A DNA stretch of 64,000 bases from Salinispora pacifica CNR114 (GTDB lineage Bacteria > Actinomycetota > Actinomycetes > Mycobacteriales > Micromonosporaceae), in NCBI RefSeq assembly GCF_000514775.1, contig NZ_AZWO01000007.1, positions 257 through 64,256 of the forward strand, read 5' to 3'. Position numbers and translations under genes: made by a program. The notes below the pieces were generated by a model. The model saw only the letters and a program-made list of their open reading frames with translations. It had not been told where the DNA came from and searched no databases. Positions 26,208 to 34,913 of this stretch are shown here, one piece after another; positions within the stretch are counted from its first letter, which is position 1, and every line of letters starts with the position of its first letter.

Positions 26208-28010
26208 CTACTTCCAGGACCAGTCCTGGAAGTACATGAGGTTCATCGGGTCCTGCGGTTCGACGCCCTGCAGGCCGGAGCGGTACGCCGAGACCTGGTA
26301 CACCGGGTTCGGCATCCACAGCACGGGCAGGTCCTTGGCCAGGAAGTCGTTGTACGCCGTGAGTGCGCTCTCGTCGCCGGCGAACTGGGTGGCCTCGATG
26401 AGCTTGTCCGCCTCCGGGTTGCTGTAGCTGCCCAGGTTCACCGGGGCGTCGGTGGCGAAGAGCCGCTCGCCGCTGGCGAAGGCCGGGTAGTACCAGCTGC
26501 CCTGCGAGCCGAAGAAGGACATGTCCCAGGAGCAGCTCGCCTCGGTCGGCTCACAGGTTGGCGTTACCGCGACCGAGTCGGGCACCTCTTTGATCGTCAG
26601 CTGGATACCGAGCTTGGCCATCTGTGACTTGATCTCGGCGAACATCTTGGTCGTGGCGGCGAACCCGGTCTGGCTGGTCACCGTGAACTCGAGCGGGGTG
26701 CCGGCGGCGATCCCCTCGCCGCACTGGTTCGGGCCGGTGCCCGGCGACTGGCAGGTGGTCTGCCCGTCCGGGGTTACCTTCCAGCCGTGGCTCTCCAGCA
26801 GTTCCTTGGCCTTGGCCGGATCGAAGGAGTACACGCACCCGGCGGTGTCGGTGTTGGTGCCGGGTTTGGCCGGTACCGGGCCGCAGGTCGGCGCGGCCGT
26901 GTCCGACCAGATCACCTTGCTGATTGTCGGCTGGTCGATGAGCATCTGCAGCGACTGCCGAAGGTAGGGCTGCTCGAACAGCACGCCGGATTTCGGGTTG
27001 TTGTAGTTGAGCTGGAGGTAGGTGATCGACCAGCCGTACCACGGTGAGACCGTGTATCCCTTGGACTCGAGGTAGCTCGTCTGGGACATGTTGGCCGCTG
27101 GCACGTACCCGTAGTCGATGTCGCCGGCGCGGAGCACGTTGAATTCGGCGTCATCGCTGGTGAACGGCCGCAACACGACCTTGGACAGCTTCGGCTTGTC
27201 CGTGCCGGAGTAGTTCGGCTCGGCGGCGAGGGTGACCTCACCGTTGGGCACGTACTTCTCCAGCTTCCACGCGCCGCTGGTGACCTGCCACAACTCGTTG
27301 GAGTCGTACGTCTTCGGGTCCTTCGAGGCGGCGATGAGGAAGTCGAAGACCTTCTTGGCGCCCTCCGGGCTGCTGGCGAGGTCGCTCACGTCGGCGGTCG
27401 CGGAGTCCTTGTCCCAGGCGTGCTGGGGCAGGGGCGTGATGCGGTTGAGCTGGTTGTCGACGAACCACGCGGTGTTGTAGACCTCCGTGGTGGTGATCGA
27501 GAAGGTCTTCTCATCCTTGATCGACCACTCGTCGACATTGTCGGGGAAGCCGCCGGCCCGGTAGGACGCCCACTTGTCCTTGTTCGCCGTGACCAGGTCG
27601 TACCAGAACTGGATGTCCCTGGTGGTGATGGGCGTGCCATCGGACCAGGAGTTGTCCTTCAACGTGATCGTCAGCGTTCGGCCGTCGTCGCTCACCTGCG
27701 GTGGCTCGGCCATCGAGCGTTCCGGGTCGATGTTGTACTGCGCCGTGCCGTCCAGCCGGTACTGGTAGAGGGAGCGGTAGAGCGCCTGGCCGAAGATGGC
27801 GTTCTCCCCCTGGGTGAAGCCGGGCGCTGAGATCGGCAGGATCCAGTTGGGGGTCCGGAAGGCGACTGTCACGGTGTCCTTGCCCTGACTACCGCCGTCC
27901 TTGGACGATCCGCTGTTGTCACCGCAGCCGACCAGACCTGCCCCGAGGGCGATCGTGGCGGCTGCCGCCACCGCGCCACGCAGGGCGCGGCCCGGAAATC
28001 TGCTCGTCAT
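26208..28010 (-). CDS. ABC transporter substrate-binding lipoprotein, family 5
   Basis: A 600-residue extracytoplasmic solute-binding protein of the peptide/nickel (family 5) type. The lipobox LVGC puts the lipidated Cys at residue 29, followed by a Gly/Ser/Lys linker. The family pattern of YNIDPERSMAEPPQVSDDGR and ITTRDIQFWYDLV is clear. Family 5 proteins bind oligopeptides, and some bind oligosaccharides. First gene of a five-gene operon with both permeases, the fused ATPase and cutC, read from the promoter at 28109-28137 and facing a ROK repressor. Confidence 0.92.
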   Translation of the reverse strand: MTSRFPGRALRGAVAAAATIALGAGLVGCGDNSGSSKDGGSQGKDTVTVAFRTPNWILPISAPGFTQGENAIFGQALYRSLYQYRLDGTAQYNIDPERSMAEPPQVSDDGRTLTITLKDNSWSDGTPITTRDIQFWYDLVTANKDKWASYRAGGFPDNVDEWSIKDEKTFSITTTEVYNTAWFVDNQLNRITPLPQHAWDKDSATADVSDLASSPEGAKKVFDFLIAASKDPKTYDSNELWQVTSGAWKLEKYVPNGEVTLAAEPNYSGTDKPKLSKVVLRPFTSDDAEFNVLRAGDIDYGYVPAANMSQTSYLESKGYTVSPWYGWSITYLQLNYNNPKSGVLFEQPYLRQSLQMLIDQPTISKVIWSDTAAPTCGPVPAKPGTNTDTAGCVYSFDPAKAKELLESHGWKVTPDGQTTCQSPGTGPNQCGEGIAAGTPLEFTVTSQTGFAATTKMFAEIKSQMAKLGIQLTIKEVPDSVAVTPTCEPTEASCSWDMSFFGSQGSWYYPAFASGERLFATDAPVNLGSYSNPEADKLIEATQFAGDESALTAYNDFLAKDLPVLWMPNPVYQVSAYRSGLQGVEPQDPMNLMYFQDWSWK

Positions 28011-28108
28011 GAGTCTCCTCGTGTGATGTGCACGTGCCCCTACGTCACCGGGTGTCGGCGCCTTGGCCGGGTACCCCGCCAGGCGCTGCCTCGGCGATCA
28101 ACGCGAAG

Positions 28109-28137
28109 AATGTATCCAGGTGGAAGTGGTACGTCAA
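28109..28137 (-). promoter_or_regulatory. predicted promoter of the oligopeptide ABC operon
   Basis: On the minus strand TTGACG (28132-28137) and TACATT (28109-28114) are separated by exactly 17 bases, close to the housekeeping consensus. It leaves a leader of about 90 bases before the lipoprotein gene. The divergent ROK repressor gene shares this 293-base region, so an operator is expected here, although I cannot name a clear palindrome. Confidence 0.6.
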
Positions 28138-28303
28138 CGAAAATTACCCACTTCATTCACTAAGTTTTGCCGGTGTACGATCGAAGTCGCCCGAAGCATT
28201 GACCGTTTTCCTCGCCTGGGCGGCCGGAGTCCACCCCCGACTTCGAGCTGCGACACGACCGGGGCGGGCGCTTGAGAACCATCCGACCAAGGGAGAGGCA
28301 ACT

Positions 28304-29449
28304 TTGGAGCCACCGATCTCCGCCACGCTGCGCGATCAGACCCTCGACCTGCTCTCCAGAGGTGCGGCCACGTCCCGCGCCGACCTCGTCGAGGCCTTGC
28401 AGGTCGCTCCGTCAACCGTTACCGCCGTGGTGCGCCGGCTGTTGGAGGAGGGTGTTCTCGCCGAGGAGGGCATGGGCCGCTCCACCGGTGGTCGACCCCC
28501 CCGGATCCTGCGCCTGCGAGAGACCAAGGGAGTTCTGGGTGTCGCGGAACTCGGCGGCAGGCATGCCAGGGTGGGCTTGTGTACGCCCGGCGGCGAACTG
28601 CGCACCACCGAGGAGGTGGAGATTGACATCGCCGTCGGGCCCGAGGAGGTCTTCGCCGTCGTGGGAGCCACCTTCACCCGCCTCCTGGCGTCGACCACCC
28701 CTGGTCAGGCGCTGCTCGGGGTCGGCGTCGCCCTCCCGGGCCCGGTGGGGTTCCCGAAAGGGCGGTTGGTAGGCCCGGCCCGGATGCCCGGCTGGAGCGG
28801 CGTCGACGCCGGCGCCCACCTCACCGACCACTTGCAGGTACCGGTGATCGTCGAGAACGACGCCAAGGCGGCGGCGATGGGTGAGTACGTCACCCGGCGT
28901 CAGGAAGTCGGCGACATGATCTACGTCAAGGCCGGCACCGGCATCGGTGCCTGCCTGGTCAGCGGCGGACAGATCCACCGTGGCGGGCGCGGACTCAGCG
29001 GCGACGTCACCCACGTACGGGTAGCCGACAGCGGCGAGCGGCACTGCTCCTGCGGCAGCCAGGGCTGCCTGGAGACCGTCGCCAGCGGTGCCGCCCTGGC
29101 CCGCCAGCTGGCGGAGCAAGGTTCCTCGGCGGCCACCATCCGGGAGATCATCACGGCGGCCGGCGACGCCGACCCGACCGTGGTTACCATGGTGCGCCAC
29201 GCCGGTGGACTGTTGGGCGTGGCGCTCTCCGGTCTGGTCAACTTCCTCAACCCCGACGCCGTCGTCATCGGCGGTGCGCTGTCCAGCCTCGACGTCTACG
29301 TGGCGGCGACCCGCAGCATGCTCTACGAACGCTGCCTACCGTCCATGACCCAGTCCCTGACTATCGAAGCCAGCGACGCGGGCTCAGACGCGGCCCTCAT
29401 CGGCCTCGGGCACCTGCTGCGCAAGACAGTCGACGTACGACCCACCTGA
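28304..29449 (+). CDS. ROK-family transcriptional repressor (NagC/XylR type)
   Basis: A 381-residue regulator. An N-terminal winged helix-turn-helix (about 8-65; TSRADLVEALQVAPSTVTAVV) is followed by a ROK sugar-kinase-like domain with VGVALPGPVG, an ENDAKAAAMGE segment and the zinc motif CSCGSQGCLE. NagC-type repressors sense a sugar or sugar phosphate. The TTG at 28304 is chosen because GGGAGAGG lies five bases upstream and the wHTH starts right after; the longer open frame upstream is unlike the family. It is divergent to the ABC operon and 13 bases ahead of the M81 gene. Confidence 0.87.
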   Translation: MEPPISATLRDQTLDLLSRGAATSRADLVEALQVAPSTVTAVVRRLLEEGVLAEEGMGRSTGGRPPRILRLRETKGVLGVAELGGRHARVGLCTPGGELRTTEEVEIDIAVGPEEVFAVVGATFTRLLASTTPGQALLGVGVALPGPVGFPKGRLVGPARMPGWSGVDAGAHLTDHLQVPVIVENDAKAAAMGEYVTRRQEVGDMIYVKAGTGIGACLVSGGQIHRGGRGLSGDVTHVRVADSGERHCSCGSQGCLETVASGAALARQLAEQGSSAATIREIITAAGDADPTVVTMVRHAGGLLGVALSGLVNFLNPDAVVIGGALSSLDVYVAATRSMLYERCLPSMTQSLTIEASDAGSDAALIGLGHLLRKTVDVRPT

Positions 29450-29462
29450 GGAGCCAACACCT

Positions 29463-30932
29463 GTGCCTCGTCCCCTCCGTGTCGCCATCGGCGGCATCCA
29501 CATCGAATCCAGTACATTCTCCCCGCACCTGAGCACCGCCGACGACTTCGAGGTGACCCGGGAGGCGGCGCTGCTGTCGCGGTACGGCTGGCTCTCGCCG
29601 CCGCAGCCGTGGGCCGCCGACGTCGAGTGGATCCCACTCGTGCACGCCCGGGCCCTGCCCGGCGGCGTGGTGGACGCCGCAGCGTACGAGGAATGGGCAG
29701 CGGAGATCGTGGAGAAGCTCGCCGCGGCCGGGCCCGTGGACGGCATGCTGCTGGACATCCACGGTGCCATGAGCGTGGTTGGCCGTACCGACGCGGAGGG
29801 CGACCTGGTCACCGCCATCCGGTCGGTGATCGGGCCCGAGCCGTACCTGTCGGCGGCGATGGATCTGCACGGCAACGTCTCATCGGTGCTCTTCGCCGCC
29901 TGTGACCTGCTCACCTGCTACCGCACCGCCCCGCACGTCGACGTGTGGGAGACCCGGGAGCGGGCCGCGCGCAACCTCGTCGCGGCGCTGCGCCGCCAGC
30001 AGCGTCCGCACAAGGCGCTGGTCCACGTGCCGATCCTGCTGCCCGGTGAGATGACCAGCACCCGGGAGGACCCGGCCCGGGGGCTGTACGCGCGGATCCC
30101 CGAGATCGAGGCCCGGGACGGCGTGATCGACGCGGCGATCTGGGTCGGGTTCGCCTGGGCCGACCAGGCACGCTGTCAGGGCGCGGTCGTCGTCACCGGC
30201 ACCGACGCCACCGGCACCGCCGAGGCAGCCCGCGAGCTCGGCGAACACTTCTGGGCGGCCCGGGACGAGTTCACCTTCGTCGCTCCCACCGGCTCGTTGG
30301 ACGAGTGTCTCGACACCGCCCTGGCCGCCGTCGCCGATCCGGCGAAGCGGCCGTTTCTCATCAGCGACTCCGGGGACAACCCGGGTGCCGGCGGCGCCGA
30401 CGATGTCACCTTCGCTCTCGACCGGATGCTGGCCCGCCCCGAGATCCGGGACGGCTCGTGTCGTGCCGTCTTCGCCTCGCTGGTCGATCCGCAGGCGGTG
30501 GCGCTGGTCGCCGACGAACCGGTCGGCTCACCGGTCCGGGTGGTGGTCGGCGGGCGGATCGACTCCCGGCCGCCGGGCCCGCTGGAACTCGACGGGATCC
30601 TGGAGGCGGTCGCTGACGACCCCGACGGTGGGCGCTGCGTCAGCGTACGGGTCGGCGGGCTCAGCGTCTTCGTCACGTCCCGCCGGATGCAGTACCGGCT
30701 GTTGGCGTCGTACGCCCGGCTGGGGGTCCGCGTCGACGAGGTGGACGTGGTCGTGGTGAAGATCGGCTATCTGGAGCCGGAACTCTTCTCCGCCGCCGGT
30801 GACTGGCTGCTCGCCCTGACCCCGGGCGGCGTCGATCAGGACCTCGCGCGACTGCCGTACCAGAACGTGGAGCGGCCCATGTTTCCCCTGGACCGTGACT
30901 TCGACACGGACCTCGCCGTGGTGCTCGGGTGA
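29463..30932 (+). CDS. M81 family metallopeptidase (MlrC-like)
   Basis: A 489-residue protein of the M81/MlrC family (N-terminal DUF1485 plus MlrC C-terminal domain). Conserved metal or active-site blocks are GGIHIESSTF, LDIHGAM, MDLHGNVSS and SDSGDNPGAGGADD. The founding member cleaves linearised microcystin; most bacterial homologs work on unknown peptides with unusual residues. GTG 29463 begins 13 bases after the ROK repressor, and the 3' end overlaps the ROK kinase by four bases. Next to a peptide importer, it is likely the cytoplasmic hydrolase for the imported compound. Confidence 0.88.
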   Translation: MPRPLRVAIGGIHIESSTFSPHLSTADDFEVTREAALLSRYGWLSPPQPWAADVEWIPLVHARALPGGVVDAAAYEEWAAEIVEKLAAAGPVDGMLLDIHGAMSVVGRTDAEGDLVTAIRSVIGPEPYLSAAMDLHGNVSSVLFAACDLLTCYRTAPHVDVWETRERAARNLVAALRRQQRPHKALVHVPILLPGEMTSTREDPARGLYARIPEIEARDGVIDAAIWVGFAWADQARCQGAVVVTGTDATGTAEAARELGEHFWAARDEFTFVAPTGSLDECLDTALAAVADPAKRPFLISDSGDNPGAGGADDVTFALDRMLARPEIRDGSCRAVFASLVDPQAVALVADEPVGSPVRVVVGGRIDSRPPGPLELDGILEAVADDPDGGRCVSVRVGGLSVFVTSRRMQYRLLASYARLGVRVDEVDVVVVKIGYLEPELFSAAGDWLLALTPGGVDQDLARLPYQNVERPMFPLDRDFDTDLAVVLG

Positions 30933-31918
30933 GCGGCGTGACCCAGCCCGAGGGCCACTGTGTCCTCGCCGTCGATGTCGGCGGGACGACCATCAAGGCG
31001 GCCGTGGTCGGCGAGGACGGCCGCTTCCTGAGCTCACTGACCGCGCCGTCGCAGGCGGACGACGACCCCGTCCTGGCGATCCGATCCCTGTGCCGCCACC
31101 TGCGCGAGCACGCGCTCTCCCTCGGCAGTGAACCCGCCGCGATCGGCGTGGTGACGCCCGGCCTCGTGGACGAGCGGGACGGAGTGGTGCGGTACGCGGC
31201 CAACCTCCGCCTCCGTGATGTGCCACTGCGCGACCTCATCAGCGGCGACCTCGGACTGCCCGTGGCGATCGGGCACGACGCCCGGGCAGCCGGCGTCGCG
31301 GAGGCCACGGCGGGTGTGGCCGTCGGGTTGGACAACTTCCTGCTGCTGCCCCTGGGTACCGGCATCGCCGCGGCGGTGGTGGTCGACGGCGTCCCGCTGG
31401 CCGGCGCGACCCGCGCGTCCGGTGAAGTCGGCCATATGCCGGTCTACCCGGGCGGGGAGCCGTGCAGTTGCGGGCAGCGGGGATGCCTGGAGGTGTACGC
31501 CTCGGCCGGCGGGATGGCCCGCCGCTATGCCCGGCGTGTCGGTGGGTCGGGGTGGGACAGCCAAGCCATTGCCGACGCGGTGGGTACCGATCCGGACGCC
31601 CGCGTCGTCTGGGACGACGCGACCCGGGCGTTGGGGATCGCCCTGGCCACCCTCACCCTGGCTCTCGACCCGGCCCGGGTCGTGTTGGGAGGTGGGCTGG
31701 CCGAGGCGGGCGCGTCCTTCCTCGACCCGGTGCGCGAGGCGATGCGTGACGCCCTCGCCTGGCGGACCCCGCCCCCGGTGCTGCGCTCCGCCTTCGGTGC
31801 CCAGGCGGCACAGGTCGGCGCCGCCGTCCTGGCGCGGCGGAAGGCCGGGCTGTCCGTCCCCGACGGCTGGGGCGCACCCGATCTCGTACCGCCTGCCGTG
31901 AGAGAACTGCCTCACTAG
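30929..31918 (+). CDS. ROK-family sugar kinase
   Basis: A 329-residue ROK kinase without a DNA-binding domain. The phosphate loop is DVGGTTIKAAVV, the catalytic region is IGHDARAAGVAEA, and the zinc-binding motif is CSCGQRGCLEVYASAGG, all intact. Glucokinase-like and N-acetylmannosamine-kinase-like activities occur in this group. GTG 30929 overlaps the M81 stop; a GTG at 30938 is an alternative. Its presence with a ROK repressor suggests that the substrate of the cassette contains a sugar or amino sugar. Confidence 0.87.
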   Translation: MSGVTQPEGHCVLAVDVGGTTIKAAVVGEDGRFLSSLTAPSQADDDPVLAIRSLCRHLREHALSLGSEPAAIGVVTPGLVDERDGVVRYAANLRLRDVPLRDLISGDLGLPVAIGHDARAAGVAEATAGVAVGLDNFLLLPLGTGIAAAVVVDGVPLAGATRASGEVGHMPVYPGGEPCSCGQRGCLEVYASAGGMARRYARRVGGSGWDSQAIADAVGTDPDARVVWDDATRALGIALATLTLALDPARVVLGGGLAEAGASFLDPVREAMRDALAWRTPPPVLRSAFGAQAAQVGAAVLARRKAGLSVPDGWGAPDLVPPAVRELPH

Positions 31919-32065
31919 CCGCGAGGCACGCTGTCCCGGACACCCACGAGCTCCGGCAGGTCGGATAGCCAGGTATGTAAATTGAGGGGTTATGTCACGT
32001 TTTGGAGGGGATAAGTCATGTTAGCGCCTTTGTGAGGCTAACTTTGGGTTTAGCTCGGGATGGTT

Positions 32066-32159
32066 GCTACCGCCTTCCGGTAGCCGAGGAACACCACCCG
32101 GTCTGCCCTCGGGGCGGCGAAGTTCCTCGCCGTTCACGGGGAAGGACACCGAGATCGCG
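32066..32159 (+). promoter_or_regulatory. structured leader (5' UTR) of pmp-like gene B
   Basis: The same architecture as at 19735-19828: hairpin GCTACC/GGTAGC (32066-32071, 32079-32084), then the helix 32085-32091/32123-32129 with an AAG bulge on the 3' side and a weaker upper stem, then CCGTTCACGG and GGGGAAGG. Relative to copy A, GAG/CTTCTC has become GAA/TTCCTC, so a G-C pair became A-T and a G-T wobble became G-C while pairing was kept. AT-richer DNA at about 31975-32050 should carry the promoter. Confidence 0.65.
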
Positions 32160-33569
32160 ATGAACCATCAGGACCGTACCCGGGGGTACGAACCGGCCTG
32201 CCCCGACGAGGGCTGGCCGGGGTCACGGTGGCGGTGGTGGGCTGCGGGGCTGGCCGCGGTGACCGGCCTGGCTCTCACCACCATGGGTGTCGCCGTCCCG
32301 GCCGCGGACGCGGTCGGACGCCCGCTCACCTCCGCCGACGAACGCCGTCGCGGGGGAGAGTCCGGCAAGGGTGAGCCCGGCACGGGCAGGGGGAAGAAGG
32401 AGTCGAAGCCGAAGGGCATTCCGATCCCCTGTGACGCGGACAAACTCATCGCCGCGATCACCCTGGCCAACGCCCGCGGCGGCGCCGTGCTCGAACTCGC
32501 CAAGAAGTGCACCTATCTCCTCGCCGCCAACATCGACGATGGTGCCGGCCTACCCGCCATCACCGCCCCCATCACCTTCAACGGCGGTAGACACACCACC
32601 ATTGAGCGCGCCGCCGACGTCGAGCAGTTCCGCATCATCACCGTCGACACCGGCGGCCACCTCACCCTCAACCACCTGAAAATCACCGGTGGACAGACCG
32701 ACGGCGACGGCGGAGGAATCCTGGTCAACACCGGAGGGGCGTTGACCACCAACCACAGCACCGTCACCCGCAACATCGCTGGCAGCGACGGCAGCGGAAG
32801 TAGCGGCGGTATCGCCAACAACGGCACCACCACCGTCAAACACTCCACCGTCAGCCGTAACACTGCGGCAACCGCCGCCGGAGGCATCGGAAACACCGGT
32901 CAACTCGCCATCAAGAATTCCTCTGTCACCACAAACATGGCCAACGCCCTCGTGGGCGGGCTCGGTGGTGGTGTCGGTAGTTTCCCCGGCGGCACCACGG
33001 TCGTGACGGGCAGCACTATCAGCGGTAACCGAGCCGGCGAGGCTGGTGGAGGTGCCGGCGGCTTCAACGCGAACGTCACCATCACCAACACCGCCATCAC
33101 CGGTAACAGAGCCAGCAACGGCGGCGCGGTCTTCGCGGAGGGGGGCATGCTGGCCCTACGCCACGTCACGGCCATCAACAACACCGGCACCTTTCAGGGG
33201 GGCGGCCTCACCCTCCGAGGCTTCAACGCTGCGACCGTGGCCACCGTCGAGGACAGCACAATCGCGCACAACGTCGGTACTCTGAACGGTGGAGGAATCG
33301 TCAATTCCGCGAGCGTATTCGCCTCCACACTCAACGTGCGGAACACCCACATCACGGCTAATCAGGCACCACTTGGTGGCGGAATCTTCAACGTCGGCGT
33401 CGACGCCACGGTCACGCTCACCAACACGAAGGTCATCAAGAACATCGCCACCAGCAACGGCGGAGGCATCGTCAACTCGGGAACGGTTAACCTGAACACG
33501 GCCACGGGTACCGTCGTAGTCAAGAATCAGCCAAACAACTGCATCAACGTGCCCGGTTGCGTCGGATAG
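32160..33569 (+). CDS. exported polymorphic-membrane-protein-like beta-helix protein B
   Basis: A 469-residue paralog of 19829-21241 with the same plan: MNHQD start, signal peptide ending near PAADA, a basic Gly/Lys spacer, IPCDADKLIAAITLANARGG, a long series of GGGI/GGGA POMP-like beta-helix units with SGNR and ITGN partners, and the same C-terminus NQPNNCINVPGC. The two cysteine-containing ends (PCD and NNC..PGC) may close the helix by a disulfide. No membrane anchor is visible past the signal peptide. The leader and terminator are also shared with copy A. Confidence 0.85.
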   Translation: MNHQDRTRGYEPACPDEGWPGSRWRWWAAGLAAVTGLALTTMGVAVPAADAVGRPLTSADERRRGGESGKGEPGTGRGKKESKPKGIPIPCDADKLIAAITLANARGGAVLELAKKCTYLLAANIDDGAGLPAITAPITFNGGRHTTIERAADVEQFRIITVDTGGHLTLNHLKITGGQTDGDGGGILVNTGGALTTNHSTVTRNIAGSDGSGSSGGIANNGTTTVKHSTVSRNTAATAAGGIGNTGQLAIKNSSVTTNMANALVGGLGGGVGSFPGGTTVVTGSTISGNRAGEAGGGAGGFNANVTITNTAITGNRASNGGAVFAEGGMLALRHVTAINNTGTFQGGGLTLRGFNAATVATVEDSTIAHNVGTLNGGGIVNSASVFASTLNVRNTHITANQAPLGGGIFNVGVDATVTLTNTKVIKNIATSNGGGIVNSGTVNLNTATGTVVVKNQPNNCINVPGCVG

Positions 33570-33593
33570 CGGCTTGATTGCGTTGGGCTTGGA

Positions 33594-33630
33594 GGGCCCG
33601 TTTCTGCCGGCATGTGGTGGGAACGGGCCC
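33594..33630 (+). terminator. terminator of pmp-like gene B
   Basis: GGGCCCGTTT (33594-33603) pairs with GAACGGGCCC (33621-33630) around an 17-base loop. Same type and position as the hairpin after copy A. Confidence 0.7.
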
Positions 33631-33793
33631 GCCGGCATCGCGTGCTGCGAGCCACGTGCGGATCATCATGGGAGATCGTGCGACGTCTGTTGGACGCCGC
33701 CGGCGGTGAGGCTGGCCGTGGTGCTGTCGGCTTCGCGGTTATTGTCATGATCGGCATCCAGAGCAGATGCAGTCGGCTGGATCGGCGTGTGGA
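33631..33793. other. intergenic DNA without recognisable content
   Basis: Nothing coding or structured stands out between the pmp B terminator and the GntR remnant. Confidence 0.4.
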
Positions 33794-34036
33794 CTACTGG
33801 GGAAGTGGGTTCGCCACGTGTGCGCCCTTGCTCTGCCGGCCGTCGATCAACCCTTCTGTCTTGAGGAGGAGCACGGTGGCGCGGATGACGGTGTTGCCGA
33901 CCTCGTAGTGCTCGCAGAGGGCGGCGAAGAAGGGTAGTTTGTCGCCCGGCTGCAACTGGCCGAAACAGATCTGTTCCCGGAAACGCTGGCGACCTTCAGG
34001 CTTCAGCGTGGGCGCGGATGACATCAAACTGAACAC
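33794..34036 (-). pseudogene. GntR-type winged-helix regulator, N-terminally broken
   Basis: Residues from about 16 onward (RQRFREQICFGQLQPGDKLP, then VIRATVLLLKTEGLIDGRQ and KGAHV) match the GntR winged helix nearly to its end. The first 14 residues (MFSLMSSAPTLKPE) do not match and run antisense into the protease remnant next door. In intact relatives the helix is preceded by a conserved Tyr/Ile-rich first helix, so the real start is lost. It is either a decayed gene or a small stand-alone regulator with a replaced start. Short GntR proteins of this size occur on actinobacterial integrative elements. Confidence 0.6.
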
Positions 34037-34229
34037 ACACTACATGGACGGATACAACGAATCGCAGAAGCATGCGGTCATGACCCACGAGTTCGGGCAC
34101 TCCCTGAAGCTCGGCCACGGGCCGGAGATTGCGGTGATGGACTCATGCCCGGCGTGCTACAACCCGAACATGAGCAACAACCTGCAGTCGTGGGACATCA
34201 ACTCGTATCACAGCGTATGGGGGTCCTGA
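34011..34229 (+). pseudogene. matrixin-like metalloprotease, C-terminal fragment
   Basis: The frame from GADDIKLNTHYMDG carries the zinc motif HEFGHSLKLGH (HExxHxxGxxH-like) followed by AVMDSCPACYNPNM, which resembles the Met-turn region of metzincins. The signal peptide and N-terminal half are missing, and upstream sequence in the same frame is unrelated. The break at about 33995-34010 coincides with the broken 5' end of the GntR gene, so two fragments were joined head to head. It ends two bases before the exported protein at 34232. Confidence 0.65.
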
Positions 34230-34231
34230 GC

Positions 34232-34777
34232 ATGAACCACCGCCTTGTTCGACCGCTGGTCGCAGGTGCCGCCGCCGTTGCGGTGGCCTCCGGCGGGTGG
34301 TTGGCCTACGACTCGCTGCGCGCCGGTGAGACACATTCGGTGCACTCGTCCTACGCGTTTGACGTGAAGGATGAGACGAAGGTAGCGGGTTTCGCCGACT
34401 ACGTCGTCGTCGCGACAGTGGACCGTATCGCCGAGGTGCAGGAACGCGACGGCACGCCCTACACCGTCTACGACGTCACCGTGGACCAGACCCTCAAGGG
34501 CGAGCCAGTCAAGACGCTGCGGGTGGTCCAGCTGGGTGGAACCCTCGGCAAGGACACCTGGCGGGTCGACGGCGAGCCCCTGCTGCGGCCCGGCACGACC
34601 TACGTGCTGGCCGCGAAGACGGAGCAGGGGCGCGGAACGCATCAGCTGGTGGGCGGGGCGGACGTCCCGATCGTCGACCGGGCCGCGGCCCGTGCTGGGG
34701 GGTCGGGCCCGGTGGCCGAGTGGGAGACCAACGTCGACCGCCAGCGGTGGCCCGAGGAACTCCCCAAGAGTTCCTGA
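34232..34777 (+). CDS. exported protein of unknown function
   Basis: A 181-residue protein with a basic start (MNHRLVRP) and a hydrophobic stretch (about 9-25), either a signal peptide or an N-terminal anchor. A beta-rich domain follows with alternating strands (YVVVATVDRIAEV, VYDVTVDQTLKGEPVKTLRVVQLGG, TTYVLAAKTE). GGGGGT lies before ATG 34232. It follows the protease remnant closely and may once have formed an operon with it. Family not recognised. Confidence 0.65.
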   Translation: MNHRLVRPLVAGAAAVAVASGGWLAYDSLRAGETHSVHSSYAFDVKDETKVAGFADYVVVATVDRIAEVQERDGTPYTVYDVTVDQTLKGEPVKTLRVVQLGGTLGKDTWRVDGEPLLRPGTTYVLAAKTEQGRGTHQLVGGADVPIVDRAAARAGGSGPVAEWETNVDRQRWPEELPKSS

Positions 34778-34799
34778 CCGCCGCCCTTCGACCGGACAC

Positions 34800-34840
34800 C
34801 TTGTGGCCTGTCGCCCTGGCCTGGGGCGACAGGCCACAAG
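34800..34840. terminator. strong hairpin after the exported protein
   Basis: Sixteen-base perfect arms (34800-34815 and 34825-34840) with a nine-base loop lie 22 bases past the stop at 34777. It would terminate the exported protein gene and could also act on the opposite strand beyond the sigma-factor remnant. Confidence 0.8.
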
Positions 34841-34913
34841 CCGTCCTGGCGAGGGCCTCGAACCCGGCCTCCTCGAAGGGCTGCCGATGGGGCGGTTGGT
34901 GACTTCCCTCGGG

